Source: Owenia fusiformis | Lineage: Eukaryota > Annelida > Polychaeta > Sabellida > Oweniidae | Direction of reading: 5' to 3' | NCBI GenBank assembly: GCA_903813345.2 | Contig: CAIIXF020000012.1 | Coordinates: 28,286,684-28,346,183, forward strand | DNA length: 59,500 nt | In this document: positions 46,180 to 56,087 of the stretch, one piece after another | How the letters are laid out: the number at the start of each line of letters is the position of its first letter | Numbering within the stretch: position 1 is the first letter of the stretch | Made by a program: the position numbers and the translations under genes | The notes under the pieces: generated by a model | Told to the model about the DNA's origin: nothing | Database searches by the model: none | What the model saw: only the letters and a program-made list of their open reading frames with translations

Positions 46180-49100
46180 GGGGTCAAAGAGTGCAATAAT
46201 CTGATCTGATTGATTGAAATGGTTCTGCAGCTCATTTGCATATACACTTTGATTGGTCGAAAATATTCCAAAAAAAGATTCTAAAAAAGTACACTTACAT
46301 GTTTTTTAGACATTTGAGGGGTTGATTACAATTGGAGGGAAAACTCATGTAAACATAAATAGTACCCGCTGGGCTTCCAGTTAGCTGCCAGTTTTCGCTT
46401 CACACTTGGTCGCTGTCCAAAATAACTGGTTAATCTACCTTTGTAGCAGCATGTAGCAATGACCTAGGTTCTGTTTGTAAATTCAACTGAGAGGAATTAT
46501 TTACATACATCGAACAACAAAAGATTCAAACTCCAAAAATCAGCAGAAATCGACCAACAGTGACTGAAATCGCTCAAACGTGACACTTTAAAAATTATTC
46601 TAAAATGACTCAGGAGGCTTGTTGGTTATAAAACTTCAATACCAGCCGGAACTTGTAATGTTGCAAAAATTCTCCTACTGGGTGATTTTCTTATATCTGA
46701 TTGGATGAAAACATACTGTACCCCGATTGTTTAAAATAGTTCTGCAGTTATTGTTTTCCTGACCATAACATAATATCTGATTCAAAACATGCTATACTTT
46801 TTATGATTGCCATGAAGTATATTAAAATATTCTCTCCATATCTATGGTTGATTGTTCTAGTGGTATGATGCTTGTTTTAGGAGCAAAAGGTCCTGGGTTT
46901 GATCCCCAGATCAACCTTCTAAATGTTTATTTTAATATATTTATTGTGTTGTTGTTCTCAATAATATTAATGATGTACACTTAAACTCTCTACTTTTCTC
47001 TTATCAGTTATCATTAACCAGTGATATCATATGTCAAAGGTTTGTTCTACAGATTACTTAAGAGCTTGAATAACTTAGACACCAAGTTATCTTAACAGTG
47101 TTGGTTTGGTTATCTTATCAGTAGACTTCTCTCTTAATCAATTATCAGTAACCTTTGACCGGACCTTAGCAATGTCAATCTCTCAGTAAATATTTGTGTT
47201 GCATAATACTAGAATGTTTAAACTGGTTTACTGGTGGAACTTATCTCTGATTGGTTGAATTTGCTGCTTTCTGATTAGATGAAAATATACTGCAACCCGA
47301 TTGGTTAAAATAATGGATGAAAATATACTGTACATCGATTGGATCAGATAATACAAACATACTATCCCTGATTGGTTGTTATAATTCTGCATCTCGAAAC
47401 CTGATTGGTTAAAACATACTCTACACTGAATGGTTAACATAATTCTGCAAGTTAAAACCTGTTTGGTTGAAATGGTTCTGCAGTTATCTTTTTTACTGTT
47501 TTATCAGTTTGTTATTCACCTTTGACCTATAACAATGAAACATCCATGAAGTAGACAAGATAGCTTATCACATAGTCACCAGGTTACCTTAACAGTGTTT
47601 GTTTGAATATCTTATCAGTTATCAGAAACCCTCGATCTTGCACCAATTATCAGTAACCTTTGACCAGTGATATAAAGTGGCATGATGGTTCTACAGCTTA
47701 TACAACCTATGAAGTATGTGTCAAATATAATTGGTCAAATTGATATATTACAGCCATGTGATTGGTCGAAATTGTTGTGCAGTTATCTTTTTCACTGTTT
47801 TATCAGTTTGTTATCAACCTTTGACCTATAACAATGAAACATCCATGAAGTAGACAGATAGCTTATCATCACAACCACTCTCTTATCAATTATCAGTAAC
47901 CTTTGACCAGTTTGTTTGATTATCTTATCAATTGAGCTATCTCTTATCTGTTATCAGTAACCTTTGACCAGTTATATCACTGCCAGTACACCATGTAAAC
48001 ACGTGACCTATGACGTCACTTCCTGTGGAAGTGGAACACGTGAGCTATGACGTCACTTCCGGTGGAAGTGGAACGTGGAAGTGGAACAGTGCTGGTGCCG
48101 GTTGTAGGTCGAAAGTTGCAGCCTATACTACTGGGATGCATCTGCATTACCAGTCCAAGTACTGACTTGCGCGAGTCGTAGTTTGGAGGGCATCCTTCTC
48201 GCTCAGGGCATATTGTGTAGCGCTGGAGCAAAGTGGTCATAAAAAGAAACATTCGAATCCTGGCCAGCTGTTCTCCAATACATACCCTCTTGCCAGCCCC
48301 AAATGGCATCAAACTGCAAAGTACAAATTCAGAGTTCCAGAAGAGTACACAATTGTAGAAATCATTCACAGAATATTCCCAGTGAATCCAGAGGATCTCT
48401 CAAATTTGTAATGAATATAAAGTTTTCAAGATGGAGGTAGGACCATAAAAATAATAGTCCCTACCCTCGTTTATTACTTCCATGTGTAGATAGGCGAAAC
48501 AACGCAGATGCGAGTAGGTAGTTACCAGTTTCACCACCTGGTGGCTCGTACGGGTCAGATAGCATGGCGGGTATAGAAGAAAGTTCCCTTTAACTTAAAT
48601 TACATCTGTTTTAGTGGTTCAATTTTCATATAACCCTTATGCATCTAATAGTTATGCAAATCAAAATATGTCCAGTAAATGAAAATGTTATCTGACCAGT
48701 ACAAGAAAATATATTTCACTTTTTGTGATTTTGTAACATGGGCTCTATGGAGAATCAACCCGAACTAGAAGTCACACTTTCAAAAATAATTAAATTTTCA
48801 AACTTGATAAACAATTTTCGAAACCATATTTCTAGATGTACTTTTACATGTAGATTTCAAATATAACATCGCTTTGACTGAATTTTGAATAATTAATGGC
48901 GTACATCAAGATTTTTTCTACTCGCATCTAGTATATTGCAGTTGGTGGATTTGACATTTTGAATACGTCAAAATAACAAATGGATGTTTCAACCAATAAA
49001 TATTAACACATCACTCACTATTTTCTCTCGTCAGCTGGTATCAGCTCTCCTTTTGAGTTTATGAAGCGTTCAGGTTTAAACGTGTAAGGATCTGGAAAGA

Positions 49101-52100
49101 ATCGCTCATCGTGATGAAGTCCATACAAGTTTGGCCAAATCTAAAAATAAAATGCAATCTGCAATAATTAATAACTTGAACATGTTTAAAATTTTCATTA
49201 ATTTCAAATTATCCTCGAGGTACTTGTAGAGGTATAAATGTTTGAAATTTGTTTTGTCAGATGCATTTTACAGACACTCCAAGTGCCACGTTTTCACGTT
49301 TTTTTATCACGTTTTATCTATCAATTTGTAGCTTATCACGATTCACGTTTTGGTATTTGAGAATCATCGGTTAAATAGGCACAGTTCAACTATGCTTGAA
49401 AAAATTATTTCTGACTGATTTTCTGTCATCGTTTTCACAATCATAGCTGTGGATGTGGTTAGATTTCATGCTATATATAAAGATGTATGCTCACCCTTGT
49501 AGCTTGTTTTAAAATTGATAAATTCTCATTTGGTACTTCAGTTTTGACAAACTGGAGTAATCAAATATTTCCAGTAAGAAAAATGGCTGGCACCAATTTC
49601 CAGCATTATTCACTAAAATTGAGAACGTCCAAAAATTATAATGTTCTGACTTTTAATATCATGAATATTGACATGCATGTCACTGGTCATGTCTGAATAC
49701 TTAATAAACAGGCCTAGGTGTTGCCCAGTGGCAACTTTTTCTATATCATACTGTCATGCATTACTCAAAAATTTAATAATCAAGGAGTATACCATTGTGC
49801 ATATTTAAAAAGACATTTTTTAATTTTGACACCTCAATTTCTGGGGGGACATATCGTGTTGTTCTTCATGGTTTATATTGTGTATAGTCGCGAATGCGAC
49901 CCGCGAGGCGCGACCAGTGGAGTGTCAAGATTTCAATGGATTTTGATAATCAGAGTCAAGATATGTACTGATGTTCACTTGGAGTGTCTGATTTTATAGA
50001 AGTTTAGTGATCATCTGATAATAATTGACATCTCAAATTGTTACTCTCGTTATCAAACTAGATGGAAATATTTATAGATCTTATCTTGCAGGGTCAAATT
50101 TCAAAAGAGTAGGCAGAAATTTTAAAGAATCCAGATTTTCTCTCTTCAAATTTTGTAAAATGGATTTTGGTCCGCATCAGATATTTATAATTGACATCTT
50201 ACTTGGGTGCCTTTAGGTATGAAGTACCCCCTCAATGTTACGTCCTTCAGAGTTTCGTGCGGTACGGCTAAAGCTGCCTCTGACATGTAGCGCAATCCCT
50301 CTAACATGAACGCCTCCATGTATGGCATTGAGCGCCGATCCTCATACGTTGGTAATCTAAAAGTCGTATTCGCTAGTATAAACACACACAATAGAAGTTT
50401 AGTATAAACACAGCTAAAGTTTAAGTTTGGAAACTGTTACATGTTTCAGTGTTTCGTGCGGTATAGCTAAAGCACCCTCCGACATATAACGCATTGACTC
50501 CAATATGAATGCCTCCATGTATGGCATGGATCGCCGATCCTCATACGTTGGTAATCTAAGGGTCATATTCTTTAGTATAATCTAAGGGTCATATTCTTTA
50601 GTATAAACACATATATAATTCCCTTATAAGTTTTGTATCATTTCTGACCACATGTTAATAAAAGAAAGATTCAAAAGTAAACTACTCTAACCCCCGGTTG
50701 ACAAATTTTGAAGGGAGTGGGATGAATTGAACTTGAAGTGGCGTAACATTTGATGTAACGTCTCGGTTTTATATCTGATCACATTAATTCCATATGTGTA
50801 TGGATAATCAGGCGTTTTGCAAATTGCATGAGGTAAATTGGTATATACCTTTGTCCTATCACCCTTTCTATTTCGTCTTGTAATTTCTGTTGTACTTTCG
50901 GATAGTCCACTGTTAATGCAATCATTGATTTGATTTGTGCTGCTGTTGTCATTGTGCCAGCAATTGTAATATCGTTGGTCATGCCTTTAATGAAGGATTT
51001 GTCCAAATATTCGTTGTTCGAATGAATGGCATCAAATACACCAACAATATTCGACTTCTCCACGTTGGACTACAAGAAAGTTTTTTCATGTTAAGTAATT
51101 ATCCTATATCTATACTTTATACACCGACTTCTTGTCACAATTTAATTTTTCATTGTCTAATCGTTCTATTTATTGTACCATGACACTTGGTAATATCATC
51201 AGAGCTCTGGAATTCATAGGGGCGATTGTGTATCCTAATAAAGTAACCCCAAGTGGCCAAAGTTTAATCCGAATATTTTCATTTTGACGTATCACAACAA
51301 TACAGTTTTTGCTGAAAAGGGGATCGCATTGTTTCCGTATAATCCGTATACATGTGTAAATGATGGAGTATTAAACTGTGTACAGTATATATAATATGTC
51401 TGATGCCTGGTTCTTCGAGTATTTTGGGAAATTAAAAGGTACATACCATTGATCTCTGAAAAATTTCCAATTCCAATTGTCGCGTTGCGTCGATTGCATC
51501 ATTAAAAACTTTAGCAGTCTCGTTGGGAAAATATCTTAGCCAAGGAACCACGTCGAGGTATGACGAATCAACCCCAAATGCAAAAGGGGTCAATTTTTCA
51601 ACACGTTTGATCTTCTGATGTAACGAATCATCGGCGCTCAGTTTCACACCCATTGACTGCAATTTTAAAAGGCAAATGGTTTAATTAATTGGAACCCACC
51701 TCAACACTTTTTCAAAATGTTGGACTAAATTTCGAAAAAAATCATAATGAGAGGTATCACTCCGAATCAAATTAAATCTTTTCATAACACTCACAACTAT
51801 TATAATGATTCCAATAACCATATCGTTAATGGCGTCATATGGATCGAATGCTTCTGTTCTATCGAACTTATCAAGGCATTCACGAATCTCTTCCATACTG
51901 ATACGCTCGATGTTGGCCACGCCTTCTCCGTACTGCTTCAAACATTTTTGAGTAATCTTCCGCATGGCCTTCCATTCTTTATCAGGTTGCCTATTAGCAA
52001 TGATGAATAATAGAGTTGTTTCAAACTCGCCGACTCCGACACCCGACACTCGATATAAACTAACAGCTACTGTAAATCATCATAGCATTGATATTTGCAA

Positions 52101-55100
52101 TATTTATTTTCAAATAATTTGGATGTTATAATAAGTAATGATAACAAATACAGCAATTTATGATACTATCAATCAATCAATAAGCATTCAGATATAAATG
52201 TATATATACATTGCCACTTACATTTATTTTGATAACTAATGAAAACCTATACATGTAAGCTACAAGTTCAAATATCTAGTTCATGAAATAAACTGATTTT
52301 TCGAACACTGAGCCCTGCACAAAGTTCAACTATTCTTGCTAAATTTTTCCTGGGGTGTCTGAATAGTGTTACCATCACCCTGAAAGCCTTAAGATTACCA
52401 ATGACTTGTTCAACATACACACGATTGGACCCGATAATCTTATTTAGTCGCTTGCATTTTCTCTTCAAATGCCCTGGCTTTCGTCTTAATTCAGATGATT
52501 TATATTTTCTAATTATAGGATATTTACACGCATAAATTTTATCTGCCAAAATTCTACAATCAGCTGGGAAAACTAAATGTTCATTTGGGCCAATCGAATC
52601 CATCATTGCAAATGTTTGGGCATCGTTCATATGTCCAAGAAACCCACTATGAATGTGTCGGATAACCTTGTTGTTATCAATGATAACTTGAGTATGCATG
52701 CAGTGAAAGCCTCTGTTTCCAGAATAGAATTCTTCTTGATTTTCTACCTTGGGCCGATAAACTTCATGTGAAGTGCCATCAATTGCACCTAGTGCAAATG
52801 GGAGATCATTCCATTGACCACGCATACCATTCCACTCGTCCAAGTTAGGCCATCGGACCTTTGGGGCATATAATTGATGAAGAATTGGCCATGTGTCATT
52901 TATCACCTTGCAAATGGTCGTCCTATGGACATCAAACATAAGTGACAGGAGACTGTAGCACGGATATGATCTTAACCATAGGAGTGTCAGTAGGAGTCGA
53001 TTTCGTGGGGATAGACTTTGCTGTTCCTGATGTCTAATTTGTGGAAGAAATTCAAGGTACATACTTTGGAAAGTTTCAAGTGTCTCTCCAATGGACTGAA
53101 AAAGTTCAAATTCATGCGATGAGAACATTTTGAAAACATCCCGACCGTTCCAAACATTTTCCTCATGTGGAAATAAATGTTGCCGTATTCCCGGTAGGGG
53201 AGCCAAGGGTGTGATGGCCATTAGCAACAAAGGGATAATATTGGCATCCATGATCGGTGGTAGTGGTATTGGTTGGAGTACAAACATAAGTATCGTGATG
53301 AGAAGTTGTTTCTGAACCATTGTTAGATGTACCTGGAGATAATTCGAAATATTTTCAGCAAAATAAATCGATTTACAATATGCCTGGGTCACATTTGCTC
53401 CGATCCATCGGCCGGCGCCCGGCCGATTGAATATTTTTTTCAAAAGTGTATTCAATTGTGAACAAAATACTCAATCGGCCGGGCGCCGTAGTGAAAATCG
53501 GAGCAAATGTGACCAAGGCATTATTTATGGATCATTTCACACACAGCTTTGAGTAGTGCTACTTTTAGAGCCGCTTGAATCACTTGTTTTATTGATCAGT
53601 GTGTAACTTGAATTTGGTACACGTGGACATGGCCTCAAAAGAGCAACATGCAGGTAAGTTATTTTGCTATGCACAACTTATGTAAACATGATATAAATGA
53701 ACTTACGGGCATCTTGGAACTGTTTATTTCACCAACGGACGTATAGATTGTTTCCTAAATTCAAACACCGATATAACTGATCAAATGCGTCCACCAAAAT
53801 TGATGAGAACAAGTAAACACTCATGCCTGGATCACATTTGCCCCGATTCATCAGCTGGCGCCCGGCCGATTGAGTATTTTGTTCAATACTGAATACAATT
53901 TTGAACAAATTATTCAATCGGCCGGGCGCCGGCCGATGAATCGGAGCAATTTTTCTAGATCTAGCTAATTTTTAGGATTAAAATCTTGCTCGCATGTACA
54001 AAAATGTAATTTGCACTGCGGGGTTTATTGTTCTTTTAAAAAACATTTTATTTTTGAATACATGCTACTTTATCCTATAATTATTTTAAACTGCTTTTTC
54101 AGAGACCACACTTCTCACAAAACGAAAGCGAAAAGTATTATTTTCTAAGGAGGAGATACTACTCTTGCTTCGTAGCTACTTGGTACATCCTTGTCGGTGG
54201 ATTGAAGTGATCGAGACTATGAAAGAAATTCTACATTTAATGCCTCACGATGCTGCTGTATATTACAAGAAAACAAAATACGAGCAGCTTCACTCCCGGC
54301 TATCAACAAAACTAGGAAAACTAATAACGGGAAAGGAAACAGTAAAAGATACTGAAATACAGTAAGCCAAGTGTTGTGTTGTCAAATTCATTAATCTGAT
54401 TTGTTCAAAAAGACAAAGGCACATCTTCTTGATACTTTGATCTAAAATTAAAAAATAAGGCCCCAAAAAGGTCCTACATTTTTTCATAAGGGGAATTGCC
54501 AGATCCGCAAGCGGTACAATATTTATTTCTACTTAATTCATTAATACAGTAAGCTCAGGTGTTGTGATACTAAATTCATTAAAATGCATTTATAAGTCAT
54601 AATTGTGGCTACACACCGCCAGAAAATAACTATTTAATAAATTTCTCTCTGATATTTGTTTCAGAATGGCTATTGATGACATTAAAAAAATGGAGATGCG
54701 TTACGCTGAAAAAGCCCGTCCCCAGCCTACATCGATATCGAATGCCCCACGTCCCAGTGTTGCTACCGCATTTAAAGTAAGAGCTTCACCTCCCCAGGTT
54801 GCTACAACGTCGAAACAAATTGAAAATGAAAACATCCCCAATGATACGGATGATGATGATGATGATGATTTGAAATTTAGGGATAGTGTAGCAAATAAAT
54901 TATCCAGTGATGAGGAAACTGTACAACAACCGAAGAGAAAGAAGAAGAAATCAGAAACAATTGGGGAACTTCATAAAAGAGTTCTGAGGTCGCAGGAAAA
55001 GTTCCTTTTAAAGAAGATGCCAAAAATCATTAAAGGACTTGGTATAAATTTAACATCGTCCGATTCTTCAGATTAGAAGTTTGTATACAAAAAGTATCAT

Positions 55101-56087
55101 AAATAAATCACAAACATCAGCTGATTGATATTATCATATATTGCTGTTTTTGTAATAACATTATAACTTATAACATCCAAATTATTTGAAAATAAATATT
55201 GCAAATATCAATGCTATGATGATTTACAGTAGCTGTTAGTCTATATCGAGTGTCGGGTGTCGGAGTCGGCGAGTTTGAAACAACTCTACTACTGACAACT
55301 GTTTTCTGGCTTCTGAACAGGTGAATCATCCGTTTGTGTCCTTGAGTATTATTTTGTTTTCAATATACATCGATATTATAAAACCGCTATTCTATAATAT
55401 TGATATAAATGTATGTGCCAAAGGAAGTTTTAAAGTGTGATTCGAAACAGAGCAAGAAAGTAAAGATTTTGAGAGGACAACCATTCATTTGAAAAACAAA
55501 CCCCAGTGGATACTTTGTTCTTTATTGTAAGGGTGGTGATTAATGTAATACACCCCCCCCCCCTCCCCATTATTTGTGAAACTATATTAATATCAAAGAC
55601 AACAACCCCATAGGACATGTAATTCAGACAGAAGGGACCACATGTTACTGAAACCCAAAAAATGCATTTTAATTGAGCAGTTGCCTATTGTATGGCTATA
55701 ATTATTTAATACTCCTTTTGTCCATAGGTTGTGTGCGTCTTACCTAGCAGCAATAGCTTTAAATCCGTTGGAGTAGATTTTAGTGCGTGCTCCCTGGACT
55801 CGCCCACCATAATCATCCCCGCTCGTAACCAAGACATCATAAATGGCATCTCCATTCACCACAACAACTTCTTCGGTAAACAGATTCAATTTGTAGACAT
55901 CTCCAAACTCCTTTTGCCAATCGCATAGTTTTAGGAACACTTGTTTGTCAAACACCTGGATGAGGTTACCAAGAATCGGTAGCCCACGTGGTGGTCCAGG
56001 AGCTGTACATTTTTTACGGATGTATCTGTTGTAGGCGTATATAACGAGTAACGTAGACAAACATAATGCAAGAATTTCGAATAGCAT
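43823..56087 (-). CDS. cytochrome P450, CYP2-like, interrupted by two transposons
   Basis: Microsomal heme monooxygenase. Exons in order: 56087-55744, 51990-51795, 51656-51447, 51069-50849, 50356-50203, 49140-49019, 48313-48133, with the last nine codons (including the stop) displaced to 43849-43823. Phases match throughout, giving 484 aa, a normal P450 length. Visible motifs: N-terminal membrane anchor (1-20), proline hinge APGPPRGLP (29-37), C-helix W121-x-x-x-R125, I-helix AGTMTT (287-292), ExxR (343-346), PERF (398-401) and heme loop [10 protein letters not shown] with Cys427. A 4.3 kb palindrome splits the last exon after Met-His-Pro; read-through would replace the last eight residues with about 39 unrelated ones and stop at 48016. 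Intron 1 contains a PIF/Harbinger element next to the acceptor. Function may be damaged but need not be lost. Closest named family is CYP2-like by motif style only. Confidence 0.85.
44018..44839 (+). promoter_or_regulatory. cluster of DR1-like (TGGTCAAAGGTTA) motifs
   Basis: Six copies close to the RXR/HNF4 direct-repeat-1 pattern: 44018, 44079, 44161, 44322, 44460 and 44827 (each 13 bp). All are mirrored in the right arm. Function is inference; the motif pattern itself is direct. Confidence 0.5.
45072..45142 (-). tRNA. tRNA-like sequence, left palindrome arm (anticodon TAG by position)
   Basis: 71 nt that fold as a tRNA. The acceptor stem GGTTGAT/ATCAACC has 7 perfect pairs, the T-arm CTGGG-TTTGATC-CCCAG has 5 perfect pairs, and the anticodon loop is TTTAGGA. 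The anticodon stem CTTGT/GCAAA is weak (one mismatch and one G-T). The D-arm region GTTCTAGTGGTATGATGC resembles metazoan tRNA-Pro. The A box TGTTCTAGTGG and B box GGTTTGATCCC are near consensus. It is probably a tRNA-Pro derivative, but whether it is expressed or charged is unknown. Confidence 0.6.
45803..45924. repeat. (CCG)n trinucleotide tract, left of palindrome centre
   Basis: About 120 bp of CCG repeats with CCA interruptions, facing a GGC tract across an 84-bp spacer. The poly-Pro and poly-Ala frames through it are not genes. Confidence 0.95.
46009..46188. repeat. (GGC)n trinucleotide tract, right of palindrome centre
   Basis: About 175 bp of GGC repeats with GGT interruptions, longer than its partner by roughly 50 bp, as expected of an unstable triplet tract. 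Confidence 0.95.
46846..46916 (+). tRNA. tRNA-like sequence, right palindrome arm
   Basis: Mirror copy of 45072-45142, identical in sequence and on the opposite strand, so the two diverge outward from the palindrome centre. Confidence 0.6.
48314..49018. other. P450 gene 1 intron 6
   Basis: Intron between the PERF and heme-loop exons. It contains a segment (48515-48600, CAGTTTCACCACCTGGTGGCT) related to 35350-35430. Confidence 0.7.
49141..50202. other. P450 gene 1 intron 5
   Basis: No other gene recognised. The plus-strand frames here are unsupported. Confidence 0.6.
50438..50605 (-). pseudogene. partial duplicate of the P450 K-helix exon
   Basis: Reads ..[20 protein letters not shown] and [20 protein letters not shown], about 80-90% like the functional exon at 50203-50356. 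It stops before the segment carrying the exon's 3' end and donor ([10 protein letters not shown]). Its acceptor region (AATCTAAGGGTCATATTC) is itself duplicated in tandem at 50552-50605. It lies in the intron just upstream of the functional exon, so it is a decayed tandem exon duplication. Confidence 0.85.
52268..53320 (-). CDS. Harbinger transposase (DDE_Tnp_4 / HARBI1-like), 350 aa
   Basis: Cuts and joins the element's ends. The catalytic triad is visible: Asp181 in LGAIDGTSH, Asp233 in [12 protein letters not shown] and Glu304 in [13 protein letters not shown]. An HTH-like region lies upstream (about 105-150: [29 protein letters not shown]). I chose the start at 53320 because the longer open frame to 53455 runs into a nested MITE (53381-53520), which cannot be native coding sequence. 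The true start could lie further downstream or in another exon. The catalytic frame is intact. Confidence 0.88.
   Translation of the reverse strand: MVQKQLLITILMFVLQPIPLPPIMDANIIPLLLMAITPLAPLPGIRQHLFPHEENVWNGRDVFKMFSSHEFELFQSIGETLETFQSMYLEFLPQIRHQEQQSLSPRNRLLLTLLWLRSYPCYSLLSLMFDVHRTTICKVINDTWPILHQLYAPKVRWPNLDEWNGMRGQWNDLPFALGAIDGTSHEVYRPKVENQEEFYSGNRGFHCMHTQVIIDNNKVIRHIHSGFLGHMNDAQTFAMMDSIGPNEHLVFPADCRILADKIYACKYPIIRKYKSSELRRKPGHLKRKCKRLNKIIGSNRVYVEQVIGNLKAFRVMVTLFRHPRKNLARIVELCAGLSVRKISLFHELDI
53381..53520. mobile_element. 140-bp palindromic MITE, copy 2 (nested in Harbinger)
   Basis: Same ends and length as 34104-34243. The inner spacer differs slightly (GAATATTTTTTTCAAAAGTG). Flanks are ATA and TTA, so the target duplication is imperfect. 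Confidence 0.9.
53629..55076 (+). CDS. Harbinger accessory Myb/trihelix-like DNA-binding protein (3 exons, 231 aa)
   Basis: Exons 53629-53653, 54103-54361 and 54665-55076 join in frame with GT-AG introns. The N-terminal half contains a basic stretch (TKRKRKV) and a helical SANT/trihelix-like region ([16 protein letters not shown], then [19 protein letters not shown]). The C-terminal half is disordered, with an Asp run ([10 protein letters not shown]) and a basic cluster (PKRKKKK, a likely nuclear signal). In PIF/Harbinger elements such a second protein brings the transposase to the nucleus and to the ends. The third copy of the 140-bp MITE lies in its first intron. It appears intact. Confidence 0.8.
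53824..53950. mobile_element. 140-bp palindromic MITE, copy 3 (diverged, 3' truncated)
   Basis: Begins TGCCTGGATCACATTTG and keeps the CGGCCGGGCGCCGG arm, but its right end is lost after GAATCGGAGCAA. It lies in intron 1 of the Harbinger accessory gene. Confidence 0.85.
55287..55743. other. P450 gene 1 intron 1, upstream part
   Basis: Contains a C homopolymer (about 55551-55562). No gene supported. Confidence 0.6.

Larger units (their letters stand above)
43856..48132. mobile_element. 4,277-bp near-perfect palindromic fold-back element in a P450 exon
   Basis: It begins AGTAGTATAGGCTGCAAC and ends GTTGCAGCCTATACTACT. Arms 43856-45924 and 46009-48132 are almost identical, since mirror positions sum to about 91988 throughout. 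The 6-bp target GGGATG is present on both sides (43850-43855 and 48133-48138), so this is an insertion. Each arm contains, from outside in: CRE/E-box-rich ends (TGACGTCACTTCC, CACGTG), a partly duplicated block of about 305 bp with GGTCAAAGGTTA motifs, repeated AACCAATCAG boxes, a tRNA-like sequence, a unique stretch and a (CCG)n tract. No transposase ORF is visible, so it must be mobilised in trans. Confidence 0.93.
52013..55286. mobile_element. PIF/Harbinger DNA transposon, 3.27 kb
   Basis: The ends GAGTTGTTTCAAACTCGCCG and CGGCGAGTTTGAAACAACTC begin inverted repeats of about 125 bp that are nearly identical. The immediate flanks are TA on both sides; the 3-bp duplication usual for this superfamily is not clean. 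It carries the two genes expected of Harbinger: a DDE transposase (minus) and a Myb/trihelix-like protein (plus). Two MITEs are nested inside. It sits in intron 1 of P450 gene 1, its left end 22 nt from the exon 2 splice acceptor. Confidence 0.9.

Noticed and set aside
45694-46271. Long poly-Pro, poly-Ala and poly-Gly open frames on both strands
   Set aside because: They are triplet-repeat translations of the (CCG)n/(GGC)n tracts at the palindrome centre, not genes.
53321-53455. N-terminal extension of the Harbinger transposase frame
   Set aside because: Its first part translates the nested 140-bp MITE, so it is not native coding sequence.
52268-55076. Transposase and Myb-like genes as domesticated host genes
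   Set aside because: Both lie between nearly identical 125-bp terminal inverted repeats, so they belong to a mobile element.
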